Below are positions 24,953 to 32,374 of a DNA stretch of 64,000 nt, piece after piece. Origin of the DNA: Mesorhizobium sp. CU3 (GTDB taxonomy: Bacteria; Pseudomonadota; Alphaproteobacteria; Rhizobiales; Rhizobiaceae); assembly GCF_006442965.1 (NCBI RefSeq), contig NZ_VFWX01000010.1:186001-250000 (forward strand). Reading direction: 5' to 3'. A program made the position numbers and the translations under genes. The notes beneath the pieces were generated by a model that was not told the DNA's origin, ran no database searches, and saw only the letters and a program-made list of their open reading frames with translations. The number at the start of each line of letters is the position of its first letter. Positions within the stretch are counted from its first letter, which is position 1.

Positions 24953-24967
24953 CGTGTTCTCCTTAAG

Positions 24968-24993
24968 TAAAAAGGCCGGGCAATGCCCGACCT
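24968..24993 (-). terminator. Rho-independent terminator of the cold-shock gene
   Basis: AAGGCCGGGCAATGCCCGACCTT hairpin preceded on the plus strand by AAAAA, so the minus-strand transcript ends with a T run. It is 66 bp downstream of the cold-shock protein stop. Confidence 0.8.
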
Positions 24994-25058
24994 TCTCCAA
25001 CGCACCTCAGCAGCCAATGCCAGTACATCCGTGGTCAAAGGACCGCGAGGCGCTGTGA

Positions 25059-25268
25059 TCAGGCAGCCTGCAGATTCTCCGCCGCGTTCTTGCCGCTGCG
25101 GTTGTCCCTCACGATATCGAAGCTGACCTTCTGGCCCTCGACGAGCGAACGCATTCCGGCGCGCTCCACGGCCGAGATATGAACGAACACGTCCGGCTGG
25201 CCGCCGCCCTGCTCGATAAAGCCAAAACCTTTGGTAGCATTGAAGAACTTGACGGTTCCGGTAGTCAT
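25059..25268 (-). CDS. cspA: Cold-shock protein, CspA family
   Basis: 69 residues. Single OB-fold cold-shock domain with RNP-1 GFGFIEQ and RNP-2 VFVHISAVE. Such proteins bind single-stranded RNA and prevent secondary structures. AAGGAG precedes the ATG at 25268; the gap upstream (about 170 bases, AT-rich) could hold a long structured leader as in other csp genes. Monocistronic with a terminator downstream. Confidence 0.96.
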   Translation of the reverse strand: MTTGTVKFFNATKGFGFIEQGGGQPDVFVHISAVERAGMRSLVEGQKVSFDIVRDNRSGKNAAENLQAA

Positions 25269-25496
25269 TGCGATCTCCTTACAAATCGACGCAAAATCAT
25301 ACGCGTCCAGCAATTGCCAAACGGCGCTCTCTTCGAAATTGAGATGGAAGATCGTAGAAGCGCAAATTTGCGCGGGAACAACGTTCGTTCAACAAAATCG
25401 ATTTGCGAGATATAGCGCTTAATTTCGTGAGCGGCAAGGGTTTGCAAAATAATACTACCGGATGCGGGCTAGCCCGAACGGCAAGAGTCGACCGCG

Positions 25497-25521
25497 GGAA
25501 CAGGCGCCCCAACCACACGTT
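25497..25521 (+). promoter_or_regulatory. EcfG-type promoter before the 57-aa gene
   Basis: GGAAC at 25497-25501, 16-base spacer, CGTT at 25518-25521: exact consensus, 24 bases upstream of the ATG at 25545. Confidence 0.7.
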
Positions 25522-25544
25522 GTCCCTCGGAAGGGAAAACAACG

Positions 25545-25718
25545 ATGGCAGACAAGGATGACCATGGGGATGAACTCCCCACTCTGGACGAATTCGTGCA
25601 GCGGCTGGTTGACGAGACCGGCATCAGCGAGGCGCAGGCACTTGAGCTGATTTATCTCATCGGACTCAATTGGAGTTCGCTGCTTCGCGAAGCCAAGGTG
25701 ATTGCCGCGCAGGGCTGA
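25545..25718 (+). CDS. Small acidic hypothetical protein (57 aa)
   Basis: 57 residues, MADKDDHGDELPTLDEFVQR, then a helical C-terminal part (DETGISEAQALELIYLIGLN followed by WSSLLREAKVI). Acidic first half, amphipathic second half. GGAAGGG precedes the ATG and a strong EcfG-type promoter lies directly upstream, so it is a likely stress-induced protein. No family recognised. Its stop lies two bases from the stop of the convergent HD-domain gene. Confidence 0.75.
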   Translation: MADKDDHGDELPTLDEFVQRLVDETGISEAQALELIYLIGLNWSSLLREAKVIAAQG

Positions 25719-25720
25719 GG

Positions 25721-26134
25721 TCAGGGCCTGGCGTTCAGATGATCGAGGATGACAAGGCCGGTTTCATACTTCTGCGGAGCCAAGCCAGCCTGATGCGCCT
25801 GCCAGAGATTGTCCCTAAGATCGGCTGCCTTTACCGGCCCGGCCAGCTCGTTCGACACGGCACGGCAGATGAAACCCTCTTCGCTCTCGTCCATGCGCCT
25901 GGTCAGCGCGTCGACCGCCGCCACGACCGCAAATCCGAAGCCAGCAGCCTCCAACCTAGCCAGCGTCCAGCCTTCGCCCTTCTCGATGACGTCATGCAGG
26001 TAAGCGACAGTCTTTTCGTCGAGCGTCTCCACGGCGTCGGCTACGCGTCGCAAATGCTCGATATAGGGTTGGCCTGTCTTGTCGGTCTGCCCGCGATGGG
26101 CATCTTCGGCGATCCTGGCTGCTTCGTGAAGCAT
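25721..26134 (-). CDS. HD-domain phosphohydrolase, RelA/SpoT hydrolase-like (single domain)
   Basis: 137 residues consisting of one HD domain: an N-terminal AEDAHRGQTDKTGQPYIEHL (first metal His), the core YLHDVIEKGEGWT (HD pair) and a C-terminal VKAADLRDNL (last Asp). This is the (p)ppGpp-hydrolase type fold of SpoT, without synthetase, TGS or ACT domains, as in small alarmone hydrolases. Cytosolic. Whether it cleaves (p)ppGpp is untested. A candidate EcfG-type promoter on the minus strand (GGAAC 26291-26287, 17 bases, GTT 26269-26267) lies about 130 bases upstream. Confidence 0.85.
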   Translation of the reverse strand: MLHEAARIAEDAHRGQTDKTGQPYIEHLRRVADAVETLDEKTVAYLHDVIEKGEGWTLARLEAAGFGFAVVAAVDALTRRMDESEEGFICRAVSNELAGPVKAADLRDNLWQAHQAGLAPQKYETGLVILDHLNARP

Positions 26135-26158
26135 GGTCTTCTAGCTCGTCAAAAGACT

Positions 26159-26196
26159 AAGCCCGCCCCGGCGAGGGGGACGCCGAGGCGGGCTTT
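26159..26196. terminator. Strong GC hairpin in the leader of the HD-domain gene
   Basis: AAGCCCGCC and GGCGGGCTTT arms pair around CCGGCG/CGCCG. It sits 25 bp upstream of the HD gene start; on the plus strand it is followed by TTT and could stop transcripts, on the minus strand it would lie in the 5' leader and might attenuate. Confidence 0.5.
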
Positions 26197-26266
26197 GCTC
26201 GGGTTCGAAACCCGGTTGGCAGCGCGCTTTCGCGGGGGACGGGCTGCGCGCCATCCTGCATCCAAA

Positions 26267-26291
26267 AACATCGGGGGGCGGCGAATGTTCC
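26267..26291 (-). promoter_or_regulatory. Possible EcfG-type promoter for the HD-domain gene
   Basis: Minus strand: GGAAC (26291-26287), 17-base spacer, GTT (26269-26267), then TTT. It is divergent from the csbD promoter 50 bp away, repeating the divergent layout seen at 8.4 kb. Confidence 0.4.
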
Positions 26292-26339
26292 CTGCGATCC
26301 CGGGTTTTTCTTAACTCGGTCCATAAAAGGATTCGAGCA

Positions 26340-26364
26340 GGAACCTCGGCCGATCGGTGCCGTT
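26340..26364 (+). promoter_or_regulatory. EcfG-type promoter of the csbD gene
   Basis: GGAAC at 26340-26344, 16-base spacer, CGTTA at 26361-26365: exact consensus, about 30 bases before the ATG at 26396. Confidence 0.75.
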
Positions 26365-26395
26365 AGCCTTCAGTGTTCAACAAGGAGATCCGACC

Positions 26396-26599
26396 ATGGA
26401 TTGGAACCGCGTCGAAGGCAATTGGAAGCAGGTCAAGGGCAAGGTCAAGGAACAGTGGGGCAAGCTCACGGATGACGACCTCGACCGCATCGCGGGAAAA
26501 CGTGACCAGCTTGAAGGCAAGATCCAGGAGCGCTACGGCATCGCCAAGGATCGCGCCAAACGGGATGTCGACGACTGGTACTCGATGCAGGGCTGGTAG
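26396..26599 (+). CDS. CsbD-family stress protein
   Basis: 67 residues. MDWNRVEGNWKQVKGKVKEQ followed by WGKLTDDDLDRIAGKRDQLEG and IQERYGIAKDRAKRDVDDW is the full CsbD domain. CsbD proteins are abundant general-stress proteins of unknown molecular role. AAGGAG precedes the ATG; an EcfG-type promoter and a hairpin terminator frame the gene, so it is a single-gene stress unit. Confidence 0.96.
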   Translation: MDWNRVEGNWKQVKGKVKEQWGKLTDDDLDRIAGKRDQLEGKIQERYGIAKDRAKRDVDDWYSMQGW

Positions 26600-26617
26600 T
26601 TTTGCCGATCGATCGGA

Positions 26618-26641
26618 GGGCGCCGCCGCGAGGCGGCGCCC
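26618..26641 (+). terminator. Rho-independent terminator of csbD
   Basis: Perfect hairpin GGGCGCCGCC-GCGA-GGCGGCGCCC followed by TTTTC, 19 bp after the csbD stop. Confidence 0.9.
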
Positions 26642-26687
26642 TTTTCATGCCAGGCTATCACTCATCGGCATTTCATAAGTGGAATCG

Positions 26688-26717
26688 AAAGTGGCGGCTG
26701 GAGATAGCCGCCACTTT
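26688..26717 (-). terminator. Rho-independent terminator of the 97-aa secreted-protein gene
   Basis: Perfect arms AAAGTGGCGGCT and AGCCGCCACTTT with a six-base loop, 34 bp beyond the stop of the minus-strand gene; the minus-strand side ends TTTCGATTCC. Confidence 0.75.
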
Positions 26718-26750
26718 CCTTGAGCCAGTCGTTGCACCGGCTGGAGCCGA

Positions 26751-27044
26751 TCAGTTCGCGCCGCCGAGTTCCTTGGTCATCTTGCAGAAATTGTCGTGCG
26801 CCTTGGCGATGGCATCGTCGCCGCAGTCCTTCTTCATCGCGGTGCGATCGTCCTCGGTGAGGGCCATCCAGGCTTTCTTGAACTCGTCGCCCGACTTCAT
26901 GGTCTTCATGCCGGCGTCGGTAAAGAAGGGCGACATCTTTGCCGGATCGTCAAGCGCCGAGGTCCCGGTCCCACTACCGGCTAATGCGGCACCGGTCATC
27001 AGGGACAATGCCAACGCACCCATGCAGATCATCTTGGTATTCAT
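26751..27044 (-). CDS. Hypothetical secreted protein (97 aa)
   Basis: 97 residues with signal peptide MNTKMICMGALALSLMTGAALA-G. The mature part is helical, FFTDAGMKTMKSGDEFKKAW followed by ALTEDDRTAMKKDC, with two cysteines (KKDCGDD and NFCKMT). This resembles short periplasmic rhizobial proteins without known function. AGGAAA lies before the ATG at 27044. Confidence 0.8.
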   Translation of the reverse strand: MNTKMICMGALALSLMTGAALAGSGTGTSALDDPAKMSPFFTDAGMKTMKSGDEFKKAWMALTEDDRTAMKKDCGDDAIAKAHDNFCKMTKELGGAN

Positions 27045-27270
27045 TTTCCTGCTCCCTACCAAAATTAGAAACAACTACATTGGCAAAGCGCGCTTGTCGG
27101 AGAAATGTTCCGGACAAAATCGGATAAATCTTCTCGGACATCTGTCGACCGAGGATTTTTCCATTGAAAGAGGCTGTCGGAACTGCGCCTGATTTTCGGC
27201 GCATCGTTGGCTTTGCGCTGGTCAATAACAATTGACAGTTCTAGGCCGCAATTACGCAAAAATTCTTTTC

Positions 27271-27295
27271 GGAACAAGTCGGATGACCTCGGGTT
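27271..27295 (+). promoter_or_regulatory. EcfG-type promoter of the YciE-like gene
   Basis: GGAAC at 27271-27275, 16-base spacer, GGTT at 27292-27295 (one deviation from CGTT), about 35 bases before the ATG at 27329. Confidence 0.55.
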
Positions 27296-27328
27296 GGTGC
27301 TGATACAACCTCACCCGGGAGATCCGAC

Positions 27329-27841
27329 ATGGCGACGACGAAAGCGGCTTCGAAGAAGGGCCTCAACGAACTTTTCCACGACACGCTGAAGGACATCTAT
27401 TTCGCCGAGAAGAAAATCCTCGCGACGCTGCCCAAGATGGCCAAGGCGGCGCAGGACGACGCGCTGAAGATGGCGTTCGAAAAACACCGCGAGCAGACGC
27501 AGGAGCATGTCGCGCGGCTGGAAGAAGTGTTCGAGGTGATCGACAAGAAGCCGGCCGGCAAGACCTGCGCGGCGATCATGGGTATCACCGAGGAAGGCGC
27601 CGAGATCATGGACGAATACAAGGGTTCGCCCTCGCTCGACGCCGGCCTGCTCGCCGCCGCGCAAGCCGTCGAACATTACGAAATTTCGCGCTACGGCACG
27701 CTCAAGACCTGGGCGCAGGAACTCGGCCTCACCGAAGCGGTCACCCTGCTCGACCAGACGCTTGCCGAAGAGAAGGAAACCGACGCGGCGCTTACCCAGC
27801 TTGCCGAGTCGGCCGTCAACGTGGCGGCCGAGGCGGCGTAA
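27329..27841 (+). CDS. YciE-like ferritin-like protein (DUF892)
   Basis: 170 residues forming a four-helix bundle: FHDTLKDIYFAEKKILATLP, FEKHREQTQEHVARLEEVFE, AAAQAVEHYEISRYGTLKTW and TLAEEKETDAALTQLAE. The repeated Glu/His positions (AEKK, KHREQTQEH, VEHYE, EEKETD) are the diiron ligands of the DUF892/YciE family. These proteins are induced by osmotic or general stress. GGGAG lies before the ATG; the upstream EcfG-type promoter agrees. Confidence 0.94.
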   Translation: MATTKAASKKGLNELFHDTLKDIYFAEKKILATLPKMAKAAQDDALKMAFEKHREQTQEHVARLEEVFEVIDKKPAGKTCAAIMGITEEGAEIMDEYKGSPSLDAGLLAAAQAVEHYEISRYGTLKTWAQELGLTEAVTLLDQTLAEEKETDAALTQLAESAVNVAAEAA

Positions 27842-27891
27842 CTCTGTTTCATTCGATGTCGGGCCTCGGCGGGCTTCGCCGGGGCTTGGCC

Positions 27892-28074
27892 TCAGGCCTC
27901 CTGGCCAACCTTCAATCCAAGGCCCAGTCTCTGGCCGTCGGCAAAAGCGGTGGCGAAGGATTCCAACTCGAAGGACGTGACGCTCTCAGTGCCGTCCCGC
28001 GTCACGAGGACAAACCATTCGCCCATGTTCTCGTAGACCTGGACAGAATTGGATTGGACGATTTCGGAGCACAT
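27892..28074 (-). CDS. Hypothetical small protein (60 aa)
   Basis: 60 residues, MCSEIVQSNSVQVYENMGEW, then VLVTRDGTESVTSFELESFA. It reads as a small beta-rich domain followed by a helix. GGGAG precedes the ATG at 28074. No family recognised. Convergent with the YciE-like gene. Confidence 0.65.
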   Translation of the reverse strand: MCSEIVQSNSVQVYENMGEWFVLVTRDGTESVTSFELESFATAFADGQRLGLGLKVGQEA

Positions 28075-28189
28075 AGCTTTCTCCCATGCTGCGTTGGGCG
28101 AAAGCACCTGAGTTGACTTTCAAGCGTCCTCTTGCCGCGTAGACGAGGACGACTCCATGATCATATGCCTTTCCAAGGCAAAAGCGATC

Positions 28190-29278
28190 TCATTTGTTTA
28201 GCCTCTGGCTTTTGTTTCCGGCCGGCGCATGCGCGGCACTGACGTCGGCGGCCACGAGCCGGGCAAGGTCCTTGCGGCTGCCGCGCCGCACGGAATAAGC
28301 CCGCGTGATCTCGGCGCCGAAGAGGAAAATCTGCGCCGAATAATAGACCCATATCAGCACCACCATCAGCGCGCCGGCCGCGCCGTAGGAGCTGGCGATG
28401 GCGCTGGTACCGATGTACCAGCCGATCAACGACTTACCGAGCGTGAAGAGCAGCGCCGTGACGACCGAGCCGATGGCGACGTCGCGCCATTTGAGCGACC
28501 TGTCCGGCAGGATCTTGTAGATCGCGGCAAAGAGCAGCGTGATCAGCACGAAGGACACGACCGTGTTGATCACGCTGACGATTAGCGTGCCGAAGGGCAT
28601 CTGCTGATTGATGACGGCGCCGAGTGCCGCGATGGCCGTGCTTGCCGCCAGCGAGACAAGGAGCAGGAAGCCAAGCGCTGCAACCAGGCCGAGACTGACC
28701 GCGCGGGCGCGCACGATCCTGGTCAGCGAGACACCATTTGGCTTCACCTTCCAGATTTCGTTCAGCGACTGCTGCATCTCGCCGAAGACGCCAGAGGCCG
28801 TGACGAAAAGTGTGACCAGTCCGACGAGCGTGGCCAGCGTGCCGGACCAGCGATGCGCGGCGCTCTCGATCGTCGCCTTCAAGAGGTCGGCGCTCTGTGG
28901 TCCCATGACACCCGAAATCTCGGCAGACAGCGCCAGTTGGGCGGCATCGTTGCCGATGACGATGCCGGCGATCGCCACAACGATCAAAAGGATCGGCGCC
29001 AGCGAGGTGGTTGCATAGAAGGCCATTGCGGCGCCGTGGCTGAGCGCATTGTCTGCGACATAGCCGGTCACGCTTTCGCGCAACAATATCCAGCCTTCCT
29101 CGGCCCAACTGGTTTGCGCCATGGGCGGCACCCGCGCGGCGGGCATGGCTGCGGCAGATGACGAAGCTGTACCACTTGACCCTCGAACTGCAGGAGCCTT
29201 GCCGACTTCATTCTTGCGGCGAGGTCCAGTCTTCTGCCGCTTGTTCGCGACTGCTCGAGATCCCGCTCTTTTCGTCAT
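28190..29278 (-). CDS. YihY/BrkB-family inner-membrane protein
   Basis: 362 residues from ATG 29278 (GAGGGC upstream). A ~60-residue disordered, Arg/Ala-rich N-terminus is followed by the YihY core: DNALSHGAAMAFYATTSLAP, then six TM helices including LATLVGLVTLFVTASGVFGE, ALGFLLLVSLAASTAIAALG, the SYGAAGALMVVLIWVYYSAQ motif and IFLFGAEITRAYS. The family was once mislabelled as RNase BN; its function is unknown, probably a transporter. Confidence 0.92.
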   Translation of the reverse strand: MTKRAGSRAVANKRQKTGPRRKNEVGKAPAVRGSSGTASSSAAAMPAARVPPMAQTSWAEEGWILLRESVTGYVADNALSHGAAMAFYATTSLAPILLIVVAIAGIVIGNDAAQLALSAEISGVMGPQSADLLKATIESAAHRWSGTLATLVGLVTLFVTASGVFGEMQQSLNEIWKVKPNGVSLTRIVRARAVSLGLVAALGFLLLVSLAASTAIAALGAVINQQMPFGTLIVSVINTVVSFVLITLLFAAIYKILPDRSLKWRDVAIGSVVTALLFTLGKSLIGWYIGTSAIASSYGAAGALMVVLIWVYYSAQIFLFGAEITRAYSVRRGSRKDLARLVAADVSAAHAPAGNKSQRLNK

Positions 29279-29415
29279 GCCCTGCCCTCGCCCGCCCAGG
29301 GCGGGAAGCCAGAAAAACCTGCCCATACCCTTCGCCGCCTGATCCAGCCGACGCGGCCCGCCGAAACTTAAGTCGGTGCCAGCGCGATGGTTCCGATACC
29401 GGCAATCCACCGAGC

Positions 29416-29454
29416 AAAAAAAGACCCGCCCGGAAGCGAGTTTACCGGGCGGGC
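29416..29454 (-). terminator. Rho-independent terminator
   Basis: Arms ACCCGCCCGG and CCGGGCGGG(C) with a ten-base loop; the minus-strand side ends in TTTTTTT. It follows the Gln-rich secreted-protein gene (stop at 29584). The rest of the 305-base gap 29279-29583 holds only this hairpin and a short AAGCC(A/G)GTTAGT direct repeat at 29559-29586. Confidence 0.8.
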
Positions 29455-29583
29455 CAGATCCGGGCTGGTGGAGCCCGGAGACGGGAGGTTTGAGGAATGC
29501 GTAACCCCACGCCCGCGCCAAAACTTCCGAAGCACCGGATCAGTTCCATGTAACCTGTTAAGCCAGTTAGTCTTTTAAGCCGG

Positions 29584-29886
29584 TTAGTTCGAGTTCTGCG
29601 GCGGAACCTCGCCCGGCTTGATCACCGGCATGTCGCTGCCGGTAGCCGGCGGCGTGGTTGCGTTCTGGTCACCGGTCGGCGGCGGCTTGAGGACGCCACC
29701 GCAATTGCCAAGCTGCTTCGACAACTCGTCGGTGTCGGCCTGCTGCTTCTGTTTCTGCTGCTGGTCATTGGCGTCGGGCGTCGCCTGGCAGTCCTGCGTC
29801 TGCTTCGGTTCTTCCGCCGCTGTCTGGGCGGCCGTGGGCATTGCGTGGATCAGCAGCAGGGCGGCGGTCAGGATCGCTTTCTTCAT
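29584..29886 (-). CDS. Secreted Gln-rich low-complexity protein (100 aa)
   Basis: 100 residues with signal peptide MKKAILTAALLLIHAMPTAA-Q, followed by a Gln/Lys-rich segment (NDQQQKQKQQADTDE) and a Pro/Thr-rich tail; two cysteines (QDCQA, LGNCGG). It resembles other short disordered periplasmic proteins in this window (13596-13907). AAGGAGG precedes the ATG. Confidence 0.8.
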   Translation of the reverse strand: MKKAILTAALLLIHAMPTAAQTAAEEPKQTQDCQATPDANDQQQKQKQQADTDELSKQLGNCGGVLKPPPTGDQNATTPPATGSDMPVIKPGEVPPQNSN

Positions 29887-30115
29887 GGCATCCTCCTTAT
29901 TCCCTCAAGGCGACAACGCATGCCGGCTGGAAAGGTTTGATCCGTGACGCTGGTCGTGAGTTTGCAGCCTCTTGATCTTGTCCAAGGAAGCCGGACAACT
30001 TTGGGGAGCGCATGGTCTTTCAAGCCGCGGGTCCTACATCAAAGTTAAATGCGGACGGCCGCCGGCGGTGATAGGCATGGAATCAAACGGGGGGGACCCT
30101 TTACGGAGGAGTCCC

Positions 30116-30307
30116 ATGGACGTTCGCAACCTCATCGGCACACTCTCGGCGAACCTTTTGCGCCGGCGGGCGGCCGCAATGACTAGCCCCGTATCGCCAC
30201 TTCCGGCAAAGCCGATCCGGTCTTCGCTCGCGGATCTGCCTTTGCGTCCGCGCCTGCGCCCGCCGCACAGGCCGGCACCGCCGATCCGGCCCGCAAGCAA
30301 CATGTAG
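30116..30307 (+). CDS. Possible small Arg/Pro-rich protein (63 aa)
   Basis: MDVRNLIGTLSANLLRRRAA then a Pro/Arg-rich, low-complexity tail. GGAGGAG precedes the ATG, which is the main support; composition is atypical and no relative is recognised. It may be spurious. Confidence 0.3.
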   Translation: MDVRNLIGTLSANLLRRRAAAMTSPVSPLPAKPIRSSLADLPLRPRLRPPHRPAPPIRPASNM

Positions 30308-30387
30308 TCGTGTCCAACTGTGGCGGCTGGATGCAACCAGCCGGCGGCCGAGCCGTTACCTGCGACCCCATTTTTTCAAGGTGCACG

Positions 30388-30498
30388 ATGAAATCTCTTC
30401 GTACGAACAGTCCCCTTTTTGTCCTCGCCGCAGCCATGATCACGGCCGCGCCCTTTGTCGGTCTCGCCCTGCGCACGCGCGAATGGCTTGGATGGTGA
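30388..30498 (+). CDS. Possible 36-residue single-helix membrane peptide
   Basis: MKSLRTNSPLFVLAAAMITA followed by APFVGLALRTREWLGW: one hydrophobic helix with positively charged ends. AAGGTG is five bases before the ATG and the TGA is one base before the ATG of the DUF982 gene, suggesting translational coupling (a leader peptide or a true small membrane protein). Confidence 0.4.
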   Translation: MKSLRTNSPLFVLAAAMITAAPFVGLALRTREWLGW

Positions 30499-30499
30499 C

Positions 30500-30799
30500 A
30501 TGAGCCGTTTCCTGCCCCTCACCATCCGCTTCGTCAGCGGCGGCACCATGGTGGTCACCACGATAGCCGAGGCGAAGAGAGCGCTCGCCGGCACCTGGAA
30601 GAACAAGGATGCGCCGGCCTATCTCGAAGCCGCGCGCCTGGTCGACGACGCCATCGCCGGCATCTGCCGGCCGGCGATCGCTTTCGCCGCCTTCAAGAAG
30701 GTCGCCGCGCAGCAGGGCCTGCTGAAACCCACAAGGCCAAGTGCCGCGCTCAGCATGCTCGACGAACTGTGGTTGCGCCGCAAGGCACCGCCCGGCTGA
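30500..30799 (+). CDS. DUF982 protein
   Basis: 99 residues: TIRFVSGGTMVVTTIAEAKR, then WKNKDAPAYLEAARLVDDAI and a helical C-terminus. This is the small DUF982 domain, found almost only in Rhizobiales and often in many copies per genome; function unknown. The upstream 36-codon ORF ends one base before its ATG, and the gene lacks its own strong ribosome binding site, consistent with coupling. Confidence 0.85.
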   Translation: MSRFLPLTIRFVSGGTMVVTTIAEAKRALAGTWKNKDAPAYLEAARLVDDAIAGICRPAIAFAAFKKVAAQQGLLKPTRPSAALSMLDELWLRRKAPPG

Positions 30800-30815
30800 G
30801 TGCTTTCCGGCAAGC

Positions 30816-31535
30816 CTATCTCGGCTCGCGATTCATGCTGAGATATGTCGGGTCGAATTCGGCAATCTCGACCAGGCGCTGCCAGTCGAGGATGGTGATC
30901 CGATGGTTCGTCCAGTTGATCACATTCATGCGGCGCAGCGTGCCGATGACCCGGTTCATATGCACAACCGACAGGCCGAGCACGTCGGCAAGCTCGGCCT
31001 GCGAGAGCGGCAGGTGGAAGCTCATCTCGCGGGTCTTCTTTACCACCTGCAGCCGCACGAACAGTTCGCAGATCAGATGCGCCAGATGCGAGGTCTTGGA
31101 GCGCCGGCCCATGGCAACGATCCATTCGCGATGGATGGCGCCATCGACCAATGTGTCCAGCCAAAGCAGCCGCGTCAAATGCGGCGCCTTCTCGGTGATC
31201 GTTTTCAGCTTGCCGTGGTCGGCTGCAAGCACATGGCAGGGCGACAGCGCGATGATGCCGTGGTCCATGGTCTTCAACAGGAAAGCATGCAGGTCGACGA
31301 AATCGCCGGCTACCTGCAGCGAAGTGAATTGCCGCCCGCCATCCTCCAGCACCTTGTAACGGGCAGCTAGCCCGTCGACGATCAGCGTACTGGTGCTCGG
31401 CCGTGTGAATTCCGAGACGATGTCCTCGCCGGCCGTCACGTATTTTTCGACCGACATGGCGTCGGCCAGAAGCGCCTTCTCTTCTTCCGAGAGGGCGTCG
31501 TGCTGGCCGAGGTTGAGATAAAGCGATTCCAGCAT
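30816..31535 (-). CDS. Crp/Fnr-family transcriptional regulator
   Basis: 239 residues from ATG 31535. An N-terminal cyclic-nucleotide-binding-like barrel (VTAGEDIVSEFTRPSTSTLI, LQVAGDFVDLHAFL) and a C-terminal winged HTH of the Crp_2 type (LPLSQAELADVLGLSVVHMN, RVIGTLRRMNVI). No Fnr cysteine cluster is seen and the arginine-serine phosphate-binding cassette of cAMP-binding Crp is missing, so the effector is unknown. AGGAAAG precedes the start. Confidence 0.93.
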   Translation of the reverse strand: MLESLYLNLGQHDALSEEEKALLADAMSVEKYVTAGEDIVSEFTRPSTSTLIVDGLAARYKVLEDGGRQFTSLQVAGDFVDLHAFLLKTMDHGIIALSPCHVLAADHGKLKTITEKAPHLTRLLWLDTLVDGAIHREWIVAMGRRSKTSHLAHLICELFVRLQVVKKTREMSFHLPLSQAELADVLGLSVVHMNRVIGTLRRMNVINWTNHRITILDWQRLVEIAEFDPTYLSMNREPR

Positions 31536-31676
31536 CCGGCTTTCCTGTCTCTGCGCTTGCAATGCCTAACGTCGGAGGCTCGGGCTGGTTGCAGCGCGAC
31601 GGTCTCGCCGCGCGATCAAACCTTTGGAACCATGGGGGCGGCTAATGGATTGAAGCTCGAAATCGCCGGAATCGAC

Positions 31677-31916
31677 ATGCCGATGCAACGCTTCTACTTC
31701 GACGTGTACAACACCGAACACTCCCAGACGGATGGCGAGGGCCAGTTCTTTGCCGACCGCGAGAAGGCGGGCATGGAGGCGCTGCGCATCCTGCATGACG
31801 TCGCTCGCGACGAGATGCCGGGCGGCACGAATCTGAAGATCACAGTCAAGGTATTGGACCACAAGCGCGACCAGGTCTTCGAGGCCTCGCTGACGCTGGA
31901 TTCGGCCTGGAGTTGA
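31677..31916 (+). CDS. DUF6894 protein (79 aa)
   Basis: 79 residues, MPMQRFYFDVYNTEHSQTDG onward. The opening pattern RFYFDVYN..., the mid-sequence REKAGMEALRILHDVARDEM and the closing ITVKVLDHKRDQVFEASLTL match the small DUF6894 fold common in rhizobia. An earlier ATG at 31632 is possible. Function unknown. Divergent from the Crp-type regulator. Confidence 0.78.
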   Translation: MPMQRFYFDVYNTEHSQTDGEGQFFADREKAGMEALRILHDVARDEMPGGTNLKITVKVLDHKRDQVFEASLTLDSAWS

Positions 31917-31925
31917 CCGCGCAGA

Positions 31926-32276
31926 CTAAAGGTAAAGCGAGGCCAGATAGATCGCCGGCGCGACGATCAGGCACAGCGCGATCAGCGCCAGCACGACATG
32001 GCCAAGACGCTCCGCGCGCCTGGCAGTGGCGGCGACCTCTTCATCGCTGTTGATCAGATCGAGGAACGAAAGATCGCCGTGGCTGTCGCGACGATTGTCG
32101 TTGGCGGCCGGGCTTTCGGCATCTTGGGCGGGTCTTGGGGAGATAGAGGTCAAAAATCGTCTCGCTTTGGCAGTCGATCGCGCGGCTCGTGGGGGCTCCG
32201 CCTCAGAGGTGCGGGGAATCGGATGGTCACGTGGAAGATGACCGACGACAGAGAACACTTTTCGCCGGACGCTCAT
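31926..32276 (-). CDS. Hypothetical tail-anchored membrane protein (116 aa)
   Basis: 116 residues from ATG 32276. The N-terminal ~85 residues are polar and basic with no fold visible; the C-terminus has RRAERLGHVVLALIALCLIV running into APAIYLASLYL, a single TM helix at the extreme end. The PAANDNRR motif resembles short disordered motifs of alphaproteobacterial proteins. No clear ribosome binding site. Function unknown. Confidence 0.6.
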   Translation of the reverse strand: MSVRRKVFSVVGHLPRDHPIPRTSEAEPPRAARSTAKARRFLTSISPRPAQDAESPAANDNRRDSHGDLSFLDLINSDEEVAATARRAERLGHVVLALIALCLIVAPAIYLASLYL

Positions 32277-32374
32277 CAATTCGCAAGACGCTTTTTGGTT
32301 GCAGCAGCCGGCCCTATGCGTGGCGATGTCGGACTTCAGTCGGATCTGGGATGCGGCGTGCAAGCGGCACAGGC

